Shown here: in pieces, positions 33,013-42,593 of the stretch | Layout: each line of letters starts with the position of its first letter | How positions within the stretch are numbered: position 1 is the first letter of the stretch | Assembly: GCA_964478625.1 (NCBI GenBank) | Contig: CAYZJH010000003.1 | Location: 1 to 64,000, forward strand | Length of the DNA: 64,000 nt | Source of the DNA: SKZT01 sp964478625 | GTDB lineage: Bacteria; Desulfobacterota; Desulfobacteria; Desulfobacterales; SKZT01 | Reading direction: 5' to 3' | Made by a program: the position numbers and the translations under genes | Notes under the pieces: generated by a model | The model's input: only the letters and a program-made list of their open reading frames with translations | What the model was told of the DNA's origin: nothing | Database searches by the model: none

Positions 33013-34660
33013 TACAAAGTATATTTTTGTAACGGGCGGAGTATTGTCTTCTTTGGGAAAAGGCCTTGCATCAGCGGCAATGGGTTGTCTTCTGGAGAGC
33101 AGGGGGCTGAGAGTATCGATTCAAAAGCTCGATCCTTATATTAACGTAGACCCGGGCACCATGAATCCATTCCAGCATGGGGAGGTATTTGTCTTGGACG
33201 ATGGCTCCGAGACGGACCTGGACCTGGGGCATTATGAACGTTTTACCAATGCCAAGTTAAGCAAGGATAATAATTTTACCACCGGAAAAATCTACTACAG
33301 TGTCATAACAAAAGAACGAAAAGGGAATTACCTCGGAGGAACCGTGCAGGTGATTCCCCACATCACCGATGAAATAAAAAACAGCATCAGACTTGCTGCA
33401 GATGATGTGGATGTTCTCATTGTCGAAATCGGCGGAACCATTGGTGATATCGAAAGCCTTCCTTTTTTAGAAGCCATCAGGCAATTCAAAACAGATGTGG
33501 GAAAAGAAAATGTTCTGTATATTCATCTTACCCTTGTCCCTTACATAGCTACGGCAGGCGAGGTTAAAACAAAACCGACTCAGCACAGTGTGAAAGAGTT
33601 GCGCAGCATTGGCATTCAGCCGGATATCCTTTTATGCAGAACCGACCGATACCTGTCAAAAGAAATTAAAGCCAAAATCGCACTTTTTTGCAACGTTGGA
33701 GTGGATGCGGTAATTACCGCAAAAGACGTGGATTGTATATACGAAGTTCCACTGATTTTTCATAAAGAAGGATTGGATCAGAAAATCGTGGAACTTCTCC
33801 ATATTTGGACAAGGGCTCCCAGGCTGGAAGCCTGGGAAGGTCTGATAAAGAATCTGAAATCTCCCGAACACTCCGTAACCATTGCTATCGTAGGAAAGTA
33901 TACGGACCTGACGGAATCTTATAAAAGCTTAAACGAAGCTCTGATTCATGGCGGTATTCCTCATCGTTGTAAAGTCAAGCTTAAATTTATTGATTCTGAG
34001 CATATCGCTGAAAACAGCACCGATGTTTTCAGTGATGTTGATGGCATTCTGGTGCCGGGAGGATTCGGTTCAAGAGGGGTTGAAGGCAAGATTTTTGCAG
34101 CCGGTTATGCCAGGGAAAACAAAATTCCGTATTTTGGCATATGCCTGGGGATGCAGATTGCCGTGGTTGAATTCGCTCGGCACGTTGCCGGTCTTGAAGG
34201 GGCCCAGAGCGCTGAATTTGACGATCATACGCCTCATCCGGTGATATACCTCATGTTGGAATGGTTTGATGAAAAAAGCCAAACGGTTCAGCACCGCAAT
34301 GCGGATTCCGATAAGGGAGGTACTATGCGTTTAGGGGCTTATCCCTGCCGAATTCAAAAAGATACCCTGGCATACAATGCATACGGAACTGAAAATATTT
34401 TCGAACGACATCGCCACCGATATGAATTTAATAACGAATACAGAGCAATTTTGGAAGAAAAAGGCCTGGTCGTAAGCGGTACTTCCCCGGATAACCAGCT
34501 TGTGGAAATCGTGGAACTTAAAGACCATCCTTGGTTTCTGGGGTGCCAATTTCACCCGGAGTTTAAGTCGCGTCCCATGAAACCTCACCCTCTGTTTAAA
34601 GACTATATCGGTAAAGCCTTGGAACGAAAGCTGGGTCTTGCTTCAAAAAAAGAAAATTAA
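33002..34660 (+). CDS. pyrG: CTP synthase
   Basis: Amidates UTP to CTP using ATP and glutamine (552 residues). The synthetase half begins KYIFVTGGVLSSLGKGLASA (P-loop-like) and has KLDPYINVDPGTMNPFQHGEVFV and the QVIPHITDEIK loop. The glutaminase half has the oxyanion/nucleophile FGICLGMQIAV and the His-Glu pair in CQFHPEFKS. GAGGG lies about 6 bases before the ATG. Its stop overlaps by 4 bases the stop of the convergent GntP gene. A short overlapping upstream frame is described separately. Confidence 0.98.
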   Translation: MTFNTKYIFVTGGVLSSLGKGLASAAMGCLLESRGLRVSIQKLDPYINVDPGTMNPFQHGEVFVLDDGSETDLDLGHYERFTNAKLSKDNNFTTGKIYYSVITKERKGNYLGGTVQVIPHITDEIKNSIRLAADDVDVLIVEIGGTIGDIESLPFLEAIRQFKTDVGKENVLYIHLTLVPYIATAGEVKTKPTQHSVKELRSIGIQPDILLCRTDRYLSKEIKAKIALFCNVGVDAVITAKDVDCIYEVPLIFHKEGLDQKIVELLHIWTRAPRLEAWEGLIKNLKSPEHSVTIAIVGKYTDLTESYKSLNEALIHGGIPHRCKVKLKFIDSEHIAENSTDVFSDVDGILVPGGFGSRGVEGKIFAAGYARENKIPYFGICLGMQIAVVEFARHVAGLEGAQSAEFDDHTPHPVIYLMLEWFDEKSQTVQHRNADSDKGGTMRLGAYPCRIQKDTLAYNAYGTENIFERHRHRYEFNNEYRAILEEKGLVVSGTSPDNQLVEIVELKDHPWFLGCQFHPEFKSRPMKPHPLFKDYIGKALERKLGLASKKEN

Positions 34661-36120
34661 AAGCTTCCAAATAAAGTTCCCAGCAGGATTACCGCAATAA
34701 GCGCCAAAATCGGTACCACTGCCGCTACTACGAAAATATCTCCGTATGACTGCTTATGGGTTAGTTTGCAAATCGTTAAAAGGGTAATAACGGCTCCGTT
34801 CTGGGGTAATGCGTCCAACCCTCCGGTGGCAATTGATGTTACACGATGCATGAGTTCGGGACTGATTCCGGCCGTCTGTGAAAGTTCCATATATCTGTCT
34901 CCCAGGGTCTGCAAAGCAATGCTCATTCCTCCCGATGCTGAGCCTGTGATGCCGGCGAGAATATTGACTGCCACAGATAGGGATATCAGCGGATTGGAGG
35001 GTGCTATTCCTAACACCATATTGCGGATCAGTTCAAATGCCGGCAATGATGCTATCACCGCACCGAATCCTACCAAAGAAGCTGTATTGAATAATGGAAG
35101 CACCGAGGCACTCGCTCCGTCATCCAATGTTCTTTTGATGCTCGGAAAATTTTTTAAATTCAACAAAATCAAAACGACACTTGAAATGACCAGTGCACTG
35201 ATGATAGACCAGACGCCACGTACGGCATTGATGTCGGTAGAGCCATATTTGGGAAGTGCCAGGTAGGATGTATCCATTGCAGGAATGATAAATTTTGTGA
35301 ATAGATAGTTAATGAGGATTACAAGAATAACCGGCATTACCGCAATAAAAAAAGTGGGCATATTTTGGGTGATGATGTCATCATCCTGAGTTATTTCCAT
35401 CACATCAAAGTTTTCACATTGGGCATATTCCCGGATATCCTTTGAAACCTCCGGCCTTCGGGCTTCATCATGGTCTTCACCAAATCCTTCCCCGGCTTTT
35501 CTGGCGCTTTTTTCCCTCCGGGATAACCAAAACATACCAAAAACAAACATAATGGTGCCGCCGATGATGCCAAGAAAGGGTGAGGCAAATGGAGTGGTAT
35601 TGAAATAGGGCATGGGGATAGCATTCTGAATGGCCGGAGTTCCGGGCAAAGCGGTCATGGTGAAAGTAAATGCACCCAGTGCAATGGTTGCCGGGATCAG
35701 CCTTTTTGGAATGTTGGCTTCCCGAAACATGGCCACTGAAATGGGATACACGGCAAAAGCGACTACAAAAAGAGAAACACCGCCATAGGTCAAAATAGCG
35801 CATGCCGATACCACTGCAAGGATAGATCGGCCTTTTCCTAACGTTTCGACAATTCGTTGAGCGATGACCTGGGCTGAGCCTGAATCATCCATCAATTTAC
35901 CGAATATCGCCCCAAGAAGGAAAAGAGGGAAATAAAGGATGGCAAACTGCCCTAAGGCGGGCATAAATATCTGGGTATAGCTTCCGAGAACAGAAGGATC
36001 AGCGCTTAAAAGAACCGCTAAGAGTGCCATGAGAGGTGCCACGATAAGTGCGCTGATCCCTCGGTATGCCAAATAAATCAATAATCCCAGTGAAACTATT
36101 ATGCCGATGATTCCGCCCAT
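34657..36120 (-). CDS. GntP family permease
   Basis: A 487-residue membrane carrier with about 12 helices, of the GntP (gluconate/hydroxy-acid:H+ symporter) family. The N-terminus GIIVSLGLLIYLAYRG, the repeated glycine motif GAIFGKLMDDSGSA, and the central loop rich in charged residues (about 215-265) are typical. ITGSASGGMSIAL in the second half is also a family mark. It is transcribed with a patatin-like gene 36 bases upstream. That pairing, seen with hydroxybutyrate or lipid metabolism elsewhere, hints at a hydroxy-acid substrate. The actual substrate is unknown. Confidence 0.85.
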   Translation of the reverse strand: MGGIIGIIVSLGLLIYLAYRGISALIVAPLMALLAVLLSADPSVLGSYTQIFMPALGQFAILYFPLFLLGAIFGKLMDDSGSAQVIAQRIVETLGKGRSILAVVSACAILTYGGVSLFVVAFAVYPISVAMFREANIPKRLIPATIALGAFTFTMTALPGTPAIQNAIPMPYFNTTPFASPFLGIIGGTIMFVFGMFWLSRREKSARKAGEGFGEDHDEARRPEVSKDIREYAQCENFDVMEITQDDDIITQNMPTFFIAVMPVILVILINYLFTKFIIPAMDTSYLALPKYGSTDINAVRGVWSIISALVISSVVLILLNLKNFPSIKRTLDDGASASVLPLFNTASLVGFGAVIASLPAFELIRNMVLGIAPSNPLISLSVAVNILAGITGSASGGMSIALQTLGDRYMELSQTAGISPELMHRVTSIATGGLDALPQNGAVITLLTICKLTHKQSYGDIFVVAAVVPILALIAVILLGTLFGSF

Positions 36121-36156
36121 GGTTTTATTCCTTCCACATATTTAGAAAACAGGTGT

Positions 36157-37209
36157 CTATTCTCTATGGCATTTGGTAATAGAGTCATTTTCCGTAGGCG
36201 TCCATTCATCCAGGTTAAGGGTCGATCGCACGCCAATATCGTCAAAGTGATTGGCAAGCCAGTTATCTGCCTGGTGTCTTCCCACGGAAAAAAAGCGTTT
36301 TAATAAAAACCAACTGGTGTCAAGTTTGCTTCGGACTCCAAGGTGACTGAGTTCCGGGCTTATTGGAATAATATGGAAATAGGCCCGTTCTATCCTGGGA
36401 TCATGAATATATCCCATTTCGATCATTCTGGTGACATCAACATAGGATCGGATTTCACGCATCAAATTGGAATTAAATGTGATTTCGTTGAGTCGGTCGG
36501 CAATATCTGTGGCAAAACATGGAACATCTTTACGATAGGTGGGATTGACTTGAATGATCACCGTGTCTGAAGTTTCACACCTTCGTACCAGAGGCTCAAG
36601 TGCTGGATTACCCATAAATCCGCCATCCCAAAAATATTCCTCTCCTATTTTTACTGCATGGTGAATATAGGGTAAGCAGGCTGAGGCCATCAGAACGTCC
36701 AGTGAGATTTGATCATTGGTGAAAATGTGCAGATGATTCGTATTAACATTGGTAGCTGAAATAAAAAGTCGAATTTTTCCGCATTTTTTCAGTTGGTCAA
36801 AATCGATGGTTTCTTCTAACATATCCCGGAGCGGATTGAAGTTGGTCGGATTCATCTGGTAAGGCGATAACGTCTGGGATAGCAGATCAAACCATAGGGC
36901 CATTGGGGACCAGTCTGCGCCGAGGGGATTGAACAGGCCGGAATGATAAGGACTGAAAGCACCTTTCAAGCTGATAGCTTTCCAGAATTTACGCAATGCT
37001 TCTCTGGCCCCCTCTTTGCCATTTGCTTCAAATCCGTGAGCAAGTACCACGGCATTCATTGCACCGGCACTCGTTCCACTGATTCCTTCGATTTCAATCC
37101 GTTCATCTTCCAATAACCTGTCAAGAACTCCCCATGTGAAAGCCCCATGTGAACCTCCTCCTTGCAGGGCCAGAGTGATTTTTTTAATCTCATTTGATGA
37201 TAGGGTCAT
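36157..37209 (-). CDS. Patatin-like phospholipase
   Basis: Serine hydrolase (350 residues) of the patatin family. The oxyanion glycine run is QGGGSHGAF (residues 16-24), the nucleophile elbow is GTSAG (Ser47), and the catalytic Asp is in FWDGGFMGN. Such enzymes cleave acyl esters of phospholipids or of polyhydroxyalkanoate granules. There is no signal peptide, so it is probably cytoplasmic. It lies 36 bases before the GntP gene in the same direction and 84 bases after the receiver-PATAN gene. The substrate is not resolved. Confidence 0.92.
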   Translation of the reverse strand: MTLSSNEIKKITLALQGGGSHGAFTWGVLDRLLEDERIEIEGISGTSAGAMNAVVLAHGFEANGKEGAREALRKFWKAISLKGAFSPYHSGLFNPLGADWSPMALWFDLLSQTLSPYQMNPTNFNPLRDMLEETIDFDQLKKCGKIRLFISATNVNTNHLHIFTNDQISLDVLMASACLPYIHHAVKIGEEYFWDGGFMGNPALEPLVRRCETSDTVIIQVNPTYRKDVPCFATDIADRLNEITFNSNLMREIRSYVDVTRMIEMGYIHDPRIERAYFHIIPISPELSHLGVRSKLDTSWFLLKRFFSVGRHQADNWLANHFDDIGVRSTLNLDEWTPTENDSITKCHRE

Positions 37210-37293
37210 AAAAGCTCCTTTTTCCGAAAATATGGATCCATCATTCTGCTTTGGCCTCGGACAGGCCTACCGATTTTCTGAAACCAGCGTATT

Positions 37294-38775
37294 TCAATTT
37301 TTTGATATGTGAATGAGGTTTAAATTGTTAAGTTTCAATATGGCTTTAAACGTTTTCAAATCACTGTATTGGCAAAAATCAAGAATATCTCCGATTTTCT
37401 CATGCTTTTTTGCAAGATCTAGTATGGTTAGTAACTCTTCAGGGGTCTTTTGATTGTCGATTCGGTTCAACCGATCAGAATGAATGAAGATAGAGTATCC
37501 CATTATGTGGTTTCCTATCAGTTTTAAACCCTGTATTTCTCGCAATGCCTCAAAAAAAAGGTCATCCAGTTGGCCTTTAATGGTTTTTGGCCCCGAAAAC
37601 AAATGATCGTTAAAGTTAAATCCAACCACTTTCCGGGAAAGGATTCTGAAAAGAGCTTTTTTCCCTGAAGCGTTTTCATAGGTAGCATGAAAGATTTCAC
37701 CATTTTGAAAATGGATTTTGGCGGTTGATGACGCCGTATTGATTTCTAGTACTCCACTCAGTCCTTGTGTGTTGATCTCCCGAATCTTCGAAATCAGATT
37801 TTTATCCATCAAAGTGATTTGACCGGTGACACTTTTTTGTACTTCCAGTATATGTTCATTTAATAAATGAACTAAAACGGATGCAGCCCTTGGTTTACTG
37901 ATGATACCAAAGTTAAGCAGTTTTTTAAAGGGGTGGCCTTGTTCGATGAGTTGAAATAGATAGTTAATATTTTCTGCGCCTAGTTTACTTTCTAAATCCG
38001 GACTCACGTCTTTGGATTTGATGAAAAATCGGCAAGTAGTATCGGAAATGAGTTCTGTAATACCGGAAGCCTCATCTATCAGGTGACTCCCATTTAACAG
38101 GATGGACATATTTGGAATCGTGATAGTTTCGGTTACGGCAACAGGAATCCCGAAAAACTCAAAATAGCCCTCGGTTTCTGCCATTAGGCCATAAAAAGCC
38201 TCTTCACCCTGTAATACACCCAATTGAGCATCGATCAGGTTCCCTTCCTTAAAAAAAGCTTTTCCTAATTTTTTACCTTTTAGATTTTTAAAGATAAGTT
38301 CACCTGTTTTATGATTAACTTCAATAAGTTGAACAATATCAATCAGTTTTAGCTTCCTGAGATGGCCGCTGAAATCCGCTCTTTTATCGAAAAAAGCGGT
38401 CCTTTTTGATTGCCGAACAATTTTTTTGACTCGGGCAACGAAATCTTCCGGATCAAACGGTTTGCAGATATAATCAGACGCTCCCATGCGAAAACCTTTT
38501 ATCTGATCTGAAAGATTTATTCGGTCCGATAAAAAAACCATAGGTATACAGGCAGCTATGGGATCTTTTCTTAAACTCCGGTGAAGTTTGTATCCGTCGG
38601 CAGGTGTTGTTGTGATATCTAAAATAATGATATCCGGTGAAATTTGAGGGATTTTCTCTATAACTAGGCAATGGTCACTGATTAGGCAGGTAACAAAATC
38701 TTCCTGGGTAAACTTTGGTTCAAGGGTTTTAACAAGCAAGGGATCGTCGGTGATGATCAAAATTTTACCTTTCAT
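37294..38775 (-). CDS. Receiver-PATAN (DUF4388) signalling protein, copy 1
   Basis: A 493-residue protein. The receiver (1-125) has phospho-acceptor Asp53 (IIILDITTTP), acidic residues Asp10-Asp11, and Lys in CKPF. The remainder holds two DUF4388/PATAN-like repeats: one near 140-215 (LRKLKLIDIVQLIEV, GKAFFKEGNLIDAQLG, GEEAFYGLM) and one near 345-415 (GLSGVLEINTA, IHFQNGEIFHATY, GKKALFRIL). It is a close paralogue of the upstream gene, and the two lie 14 bases apart. The function in the family is scaffold-like signalling, but the output is unknown. Confidence 0.82.
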   Translation of the reverse strand: MKGKILIITDDPLLVKTLEPKFTQEDFVTCLISDHCLVIEKIPQISPDIIILDITTTPADGYKLHRSLRKDPIAACIPMVFLSDRINLSDQIKGFRMGASDYICKPFDPEDFVARVKKIVRQSKRTAFFDKRADFSGHLRKLKLIDIVQLIEVNHKTGELIFKNLKGKKLGKAFFKEGNLIDAQLGVLQGEEAFYGLMAETEGYFEFFGIPVAVTETITIPNMSILLNGSHLIDEASGITELISDTTCRFFIKSKDVSPDLESKLGAENINYLFQLIEQGHPFKKLLNFGIISKPRAASVLVHLLNEHILEVQKSVTGQITLMDKNLISKIREINTQGLSGVLEINTASSTAKIHFQNGEIFHATYENASGKKALFRILSRKVVGFNFNDHLFSGPKTIKGQLDDLFFEALREIQGLKLIGNHIMGYSIFIHSDRLNRIDNQKTPEELLTILDLAKKHEKIGDILDFCQYSDLKTFKAILKLNNLNLIHISKN

Positions 38776-38789
38776 GACCTCTCCAGAGT

Positions 38790-40298
38790 TCAGTTTTTAT
38801 CTTTCATTTCCAATATTCCAAGGTTTAAAAGATATTTGAGTTGATCGTAAGTTTTGCTGTCGGTAAGCTTACTGTTCTCGATAATTTTACAAACCTTGAT
38901 ATTTTCTTGAACCAGGGAAATTAAATTTCGAAGTGCGGATAAATTTTTTATTTTGCAGTATTTATGGAATTGATGATCATTAACGCATAGGTGTTGATCC
39001 AAGAACGCGTTATTGATTTTTTGCAACTTTCGTATTTCTTTCTTAGCTTCCTGCAAAAGATTGGCAAGTGATTTATTAATGCTGAAAGGCAGCAATACTG
39101 CTTGTTGATTGAAAATCAAATTCCCGCCCCTCTCGCGAAAAATACGGAAAAGGGCTTTTTCTCCCGTCAATGTTCCGTAGGTGGCATGCACAGGTCGACC
39201 TTTTTGAAAGAAGATTGCCTGCGGCAGAGTCCGGTTTCGAAATTCAAGGATGCCCGTGAGAAATCTCTTCTCAATATGGGTCAGGATTTTTATCAGGCCT
39301 GGGTCGATAATATCCGGCGAAGGGGCAGGATCATTTGGTATGGTTCCGATTTTATGGTCTTCAATTTCCAGAAGTCCGTTTTTGATAAGGTTTAAAAGTA
39401 TGGAAGCCGCCCTGATGCGGCTCATCACACCGGATTGCAGAATGCTTTGGACCGGATGTTTGTTGTCGATAAGGGATAAAATTTTTCTTAATAATGGATC
39501 TGCGGTGGTTTTTTTGATTTTGTCAGGAATTGTATCGGTGGTTAACTTAACGTTTACGGATAAATCCGGCAGCAATTGAATTAACATCCGATAATGCTCT
39601 TTCATCTGTGATCCCTGCATCAAAATTGATGTGTTGTTGCTTTTGATTAAAGGTGAAGAGTCGATACTTTTGCTGAAAAATTCAAAGAAACCTTCACTGA
39701 TCATCATTAAGCTGAAGAAGGCTTCTTCTCCGACAAGATGATCAAATTCTGCATTGATCAGCCGTCCATCGGAAAAAATGGCTTTACCGATTTGGTCTTC
39801 ATTAAGTGAGAAAAACTGAAGTTCTCCGGTTTTAATATTCAATTCGATCAACTGAAGTATATCGGTCCAGGGCAACTGGGAGAGATTGCCGGCGAAATCG
39901 ACTTCTGTTTTGAATTTTCGAAATTTATTAGCATGTTCTATGGCTTGTTGAATCCGTTGGATGAGATCATTGATTTCAAATGGTTTGCACACATAGTCGT
40001 TGATACCCATCCTGAAGCCTTTAATCTGATCGGATAATTCCTTTTTTCCGGTCAGAAAAATAAAAGGAATATTTACCGTATCCGGATTATCGAGCAATTT
40101 TTTACGGAGTTCATAACCATCTGTTATCGGCAATGTAATTTCGCTGAGAATAATGTCGGCATCGAACTTATCGATTTTTTCCAAAGCTTCTGATCCATCA
40201 CCGGCGATTTCTGTTTCAATACCGATTTCAGCAAAGTGAAGCTTTAAAAATAGTGCCAGAAGCGGATCATTATCGACTATCAAAACATTGCATTGCAT
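38790..40298 (-). CDS. Receiver-PATAN (DUF4388) signalling protein, copy 2, with Glu in place of the phospho-Asp
   Basis: A 502-residue paralogue of the next gene, with the same layout: a receiver, a PATAN repeat (about 140-215, LPWTDILQLIEL) and a second PATAN-like repeat (about 345-415, LTGILEFRN). In the receiver the residue aligned with the phospho-acceptor Asp53 is Glu53 (IILSEITLP), while the acidic residues Asp9/Asp11 and Lys in CKPF are kept. Such a change often gives a receiver fixed in the active form. It is the first gene of the minus-strand run towards the patatin gene. Confidence 0.82.
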   Translation of the reverse strand: MQCNVLIVDNDPLLALFLKLHFAEIGIETEIAGDGSEALEKIDKFDADIILSEITLPITDGYELRKKLLDNPDTVNIPFIFLTGKKELSDQIKGFRMGINDYVCKPFEINDLIQRIQQAIEHANKFRKFKTEVDFAGNLSQLPWTDILQLIELNIKTGELQFFSLNEDQIGKAIFSDGRLINAEFDHLVGEEAFFSLMMISEGFFEFFSKSIDSSPLIKSNNTSILMQGSQMKEHYRMLIQLLPDLSVNVKLTTDTIPDKIKKTTADPLLRKILSLIDNKHPVQSILQSGVMSRIRAASILLNLIKNGLLEIEDHKIGTIPNDPAPSPDIIDPGLIKILTHIEKRFLTGILEFRNRTLPQAIFFQKGRPVHATYGTLTGEKALFRIFRERGGNLIFNQQAVLLPFSINKSLANLLQEAKKEIRKLQKINNAFLDQHLCVNDHQFHKYCKIKNLSALRNLISLVQENIKVCKIIENSKLTDSKTYDQLKYLLNLGILEMKDKN

Positions 40299-40362
40299 GG
40301 GTTTTCCTTTTCAGAGTTCAACGACGTGGGACTGGTATTAAATCGGAACAAAGTTTAAAGGC

Positions 40363-40377
40363 GGTTTAATTTAAACC
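40363..40377. promoter_or_regulatory. Short palindrome in the divergent gap
   Basis: GGTTTAA and TTAAACC flank a single central T, a perfect 7-bp inverted repeat 65 bases before the start of the copy 2 receiver-PATAN gene. It could be an operator for a dimeric regulator of either divergent gene. No known consensus is recognised. Confidence 0.3.
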
Positions 40378-40410
40378 TAAAATGATCGATTTAAATTGCA
40401 TAACTATTTT

Positions 40411-40509
40411 GACGTCATACCGGCGAAGCATTTCCCGGGCTTGAACCGGCAGCCGGTTTCAATCTGATGGTTTCATCTTATAGATTCCGGCTTTGGCCGG
40501 AATGACGGG
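40411..40509. repeat. Palindromic dispersed-type repeat element
   Basis: Near-perfect terminal inverted repeats, CGTCATACCGGC (40413-40424) and GCCGGAATGACG (40496-40507), enclose two internal hairpins: AACCGGC/GCCGGTT (near 40445-40459) and ATTCCGGC/GCCGGAAT (near 40484-40503). The design resembles short non-coding inverted-repeat elements of the NEMIS or dRS3 kind. No reading frame lies inside. The rest of the 40299-40754 gap is AT-rich leader sequence for the aminotransferase gene and shows no gene. Confidence 0.7.
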
Positions 40510-40754
40510 TAGTTGACAACTTAATCGCTCAGATTAGGTTAAAATGTCTTCAATTTTTATCATAAATAATTTTTATGGTAAAGAAGGCCTTTAATAAAGA
40601 TGTCAATCTCTTGTGTGTTTATTGTAGGAAAATGTGACCTTCCCCGGACATCATGAAATTGTTTGAATTTCGTCACAGTTTAGGTTACCTTAAATTTTTT
40701 CTTACCATTTACATTTTTCATCACAATTTCATTTAGATTATAAACGGAGAAACA

Positions 40755-41891
40755 ATGCAATTCATCGATCTGCCTACCCAACAAAAAATAATTAAAGCAA
40801 AAATTGATGAAAGGATTCAGGATGTACTGCGTCATGGTCAATACATCATGGGACCGGAAATGGTTGAGCTTGAAAACACTTTGGCCGAATTTACCGGGGT
40901 AAATTTCGCTCTGTCATGTTCATCAGGTACGGATGCTTTGTTAATGGCGCTGATGGCATTGAATGTCGGACCCGCAGATGCCGTTTTTACAACTCCTTTT
41001 ACTTTCATTGCTACCGCCGAAGTGATTTCTCTTCTTGGGGCAACCCCCATATTTGTTGATATTCGGGCTGATACCTTCAACCTCGATACGGATAAGCTTA
41101 GGGAGGCTATCGAAAACTTTGATATGAGGTATGGATCCAAGAAGTTAAAACCAAAGGGAATCATCACCGTTGATCTCTTTGGACTTCCTGCGGATTATGA
41201 TGAAATCGACCTCATTGCGAAACAACACGGCCTGTTTGTCATCGAAGATGCCGCACAGTCATTCGGAGCCCAATATCATGGGAAAAAGGCGGGATCATTC
41301 GGAGATGTTGCCTGCACTTCATTTTTTCCGGCAAAGCCTTTGGGGGGCTACGGTGACGGTGGGATGTGTTTTACCAATAAGGCTGATTTGGAACAGGTGA
41401 TGGTGTCGGTGAGAAACCATGGTCAGGGGGATCATAGGTATGAAAATGTAAGAATAGGTATTAATGGTCGTTTGGATACGTTACAGGCAGCTATTCTTTT
41501 GTGCAAATTCGAAATTTTCCCCCAGGAAATTCAATTGAGACAGCAGGTCGCTAAACGATATTCGGATCTGCTCTCAGAAACATGTTTAAAAACTCCAGTC
41601 GTACCTGAAGAGATGATATCTGCCTGGGCTCAATACTCAATATTAGCGGAAAATGATAACCAACGGAAAATGTTGGTGGAAAAACTCAATGAATTCAACA
41701 TTCCAACTGCCGTATATTATCCGAAACCCTTACATTTGCAAAAGGCGTTTGCTCCTCTCGGGTATACAACCGGAGATTTTCCTGTGAGCGAAGATTGTGC
41801 AAAAAGAATTTTCAGCCTTCCGATGCATCCTTATCTTAAAGCGGAAGATCAAAATCGTATTGTTGATGTTATCAGGGACGTTTTGGAATAG
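40755..41891 (+). CDS. DegT/DnrJ/EryC1/StrS aminotransferase (sugar aminotransferase)
   Basis: PLP-dependent nucleotide-sugar aminotransferase (378 residues). The cofactor phosphate contact is SCSSGTDALLMAL, the PLP-binding Asp and partner lie in VIEDAAQSFGA, and the Schiff-base Lys is in FFPAKPLGGYGDGG. NGRLDTLQAAIL and the C-terminal HLQKAFAPLGY are usual in this family. WbpE-like enzymes that make amino sugars for LPS O-antigen are the nearest type known to me, but no other O-antigen gene is adjacent. ACGGAG precedes the ATG at 40755. Confidence 0.9.
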   Translation: MQFIDLPTQQKIIKAKIDERIQDVLRHGQYIMGPEMVELENTLAEFTGVNFALSCSSGTDALLMALMALNVGPADAVFTTPFTFIATAEVISLLGATPIFVDIRADTFNLDTDKLREAIENFDMRYGSKKLKPKGIITVDLFGLPADYDEIDLIAKQHGLFVIEDAAQSFGAQYHGKKAGSFGDVACTSFFPAKPLGGYGDGGMCFTNKADLEQVMVSVRNHGQGDHRYENVRIGINGRLDTLQAAILLCKFEIFPQEIQLRQQVAKRYSDLLSETCLKTPVVPEEMISAWAQYSILAENDNQRKMLVEKLNEFNIPTAVYYPKPLHLQKAFAPLGYTTGDFPVSEDCAKRIFSLPMHPYLKAEDQNRIVDVIRDVLE

Positions 41892-42078
41892 ACTTTAAGA
41901 AACGGATTCTAAAATGTTCAGACAACTTCTATGTTTTGCCGTGAAATCTTACTATGCTTTTAACTCAAAAAATGATAAAAAACGATGTTGGGTTATTCGG
42001 CCGTTACAGCTTTCACACCCAAAATGACTCGAAAAAAGTTGATTTTCTTTTTTAACCAAAACCGTTAAAGGAGTTTTC

Positions 42079-42549
42079 ATGAAAAAAAGAATTTTATTGT
42101 GCGGAATGTTGGCTGGTTTATTGATCATTTGTTATGGATGCGTCGGACCATCCGTTAGCAAAGATAGTGCGGCTGTTCAACCGGTTGCGGCTTCGGGAAA
42201 GCCCTCTGGACAAAATCAATATTATGATTTTCCTGATGTGCTTATTCCTGGTGAACTAAAAGCAAACCCCAAAAGATCCTCCATCTACAGGACACCTGGT
42301 TTTGCCGCAGGGATGCTGTTTTTTCAGGGACGGTATGATGGCACTTCATTAGCTGCCTTTTTTGAAAATAATATGGCTAAAGATAATTGGCGACCTAAAG
42401 CGGCCCTTAAATTCAACCCAAGTATCCTGATTTTTGAAAAAGATAATCGAGTCTGTGTAATCAGGATCGAGGAATTTAATTTTGTTACTCATGTTGAAGT
42501 ATGGATGGCTCCGGCTTCAAAAGAAACTGTTTCTACCATCTTTAATTAA
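42079..42549 (+). CDS. Putative lipoprotein
   Basis: A 156-residue secreted protein with an N-terminal signal peptide (basic KKR, then LLCGMLAGLLIICYGC). Cys21 is the likely lipidation site, although the preceding Cys-Tyr-Gly is not the usual lipobox. The mature part has a low-complexity Ala/Ser/Gly-rich linker (about 30-50) and then a compact domain with FPDVLIPGELKANPKRSS and LAAFFENNMAKDNW. The latter motif is seen in a family of Desulfobacterota proteins without an assigned role. AAAGGAG lies before the ATG. It is 45 bases upstream of coaBC. Confidence 0.6.
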   Translation: MKKRILLCGMLAGLLIICYGCVGPSVSKDSAAVQPVAASGKPSGQNQYYDFPDVLIPGELKANPKRSSIYRTPGFAAGMLFFQGRYDGTSLAAFFENNMAKDNWRPKAALKFNPSILIFEKDNRVCVIRIEEFNFVTHVEVWMAPASKETVSTIFN

Positions 42550-42593
42550 ACAATATACGAAGTCAGATTAATTCATCGTTACAGTATCGAATT

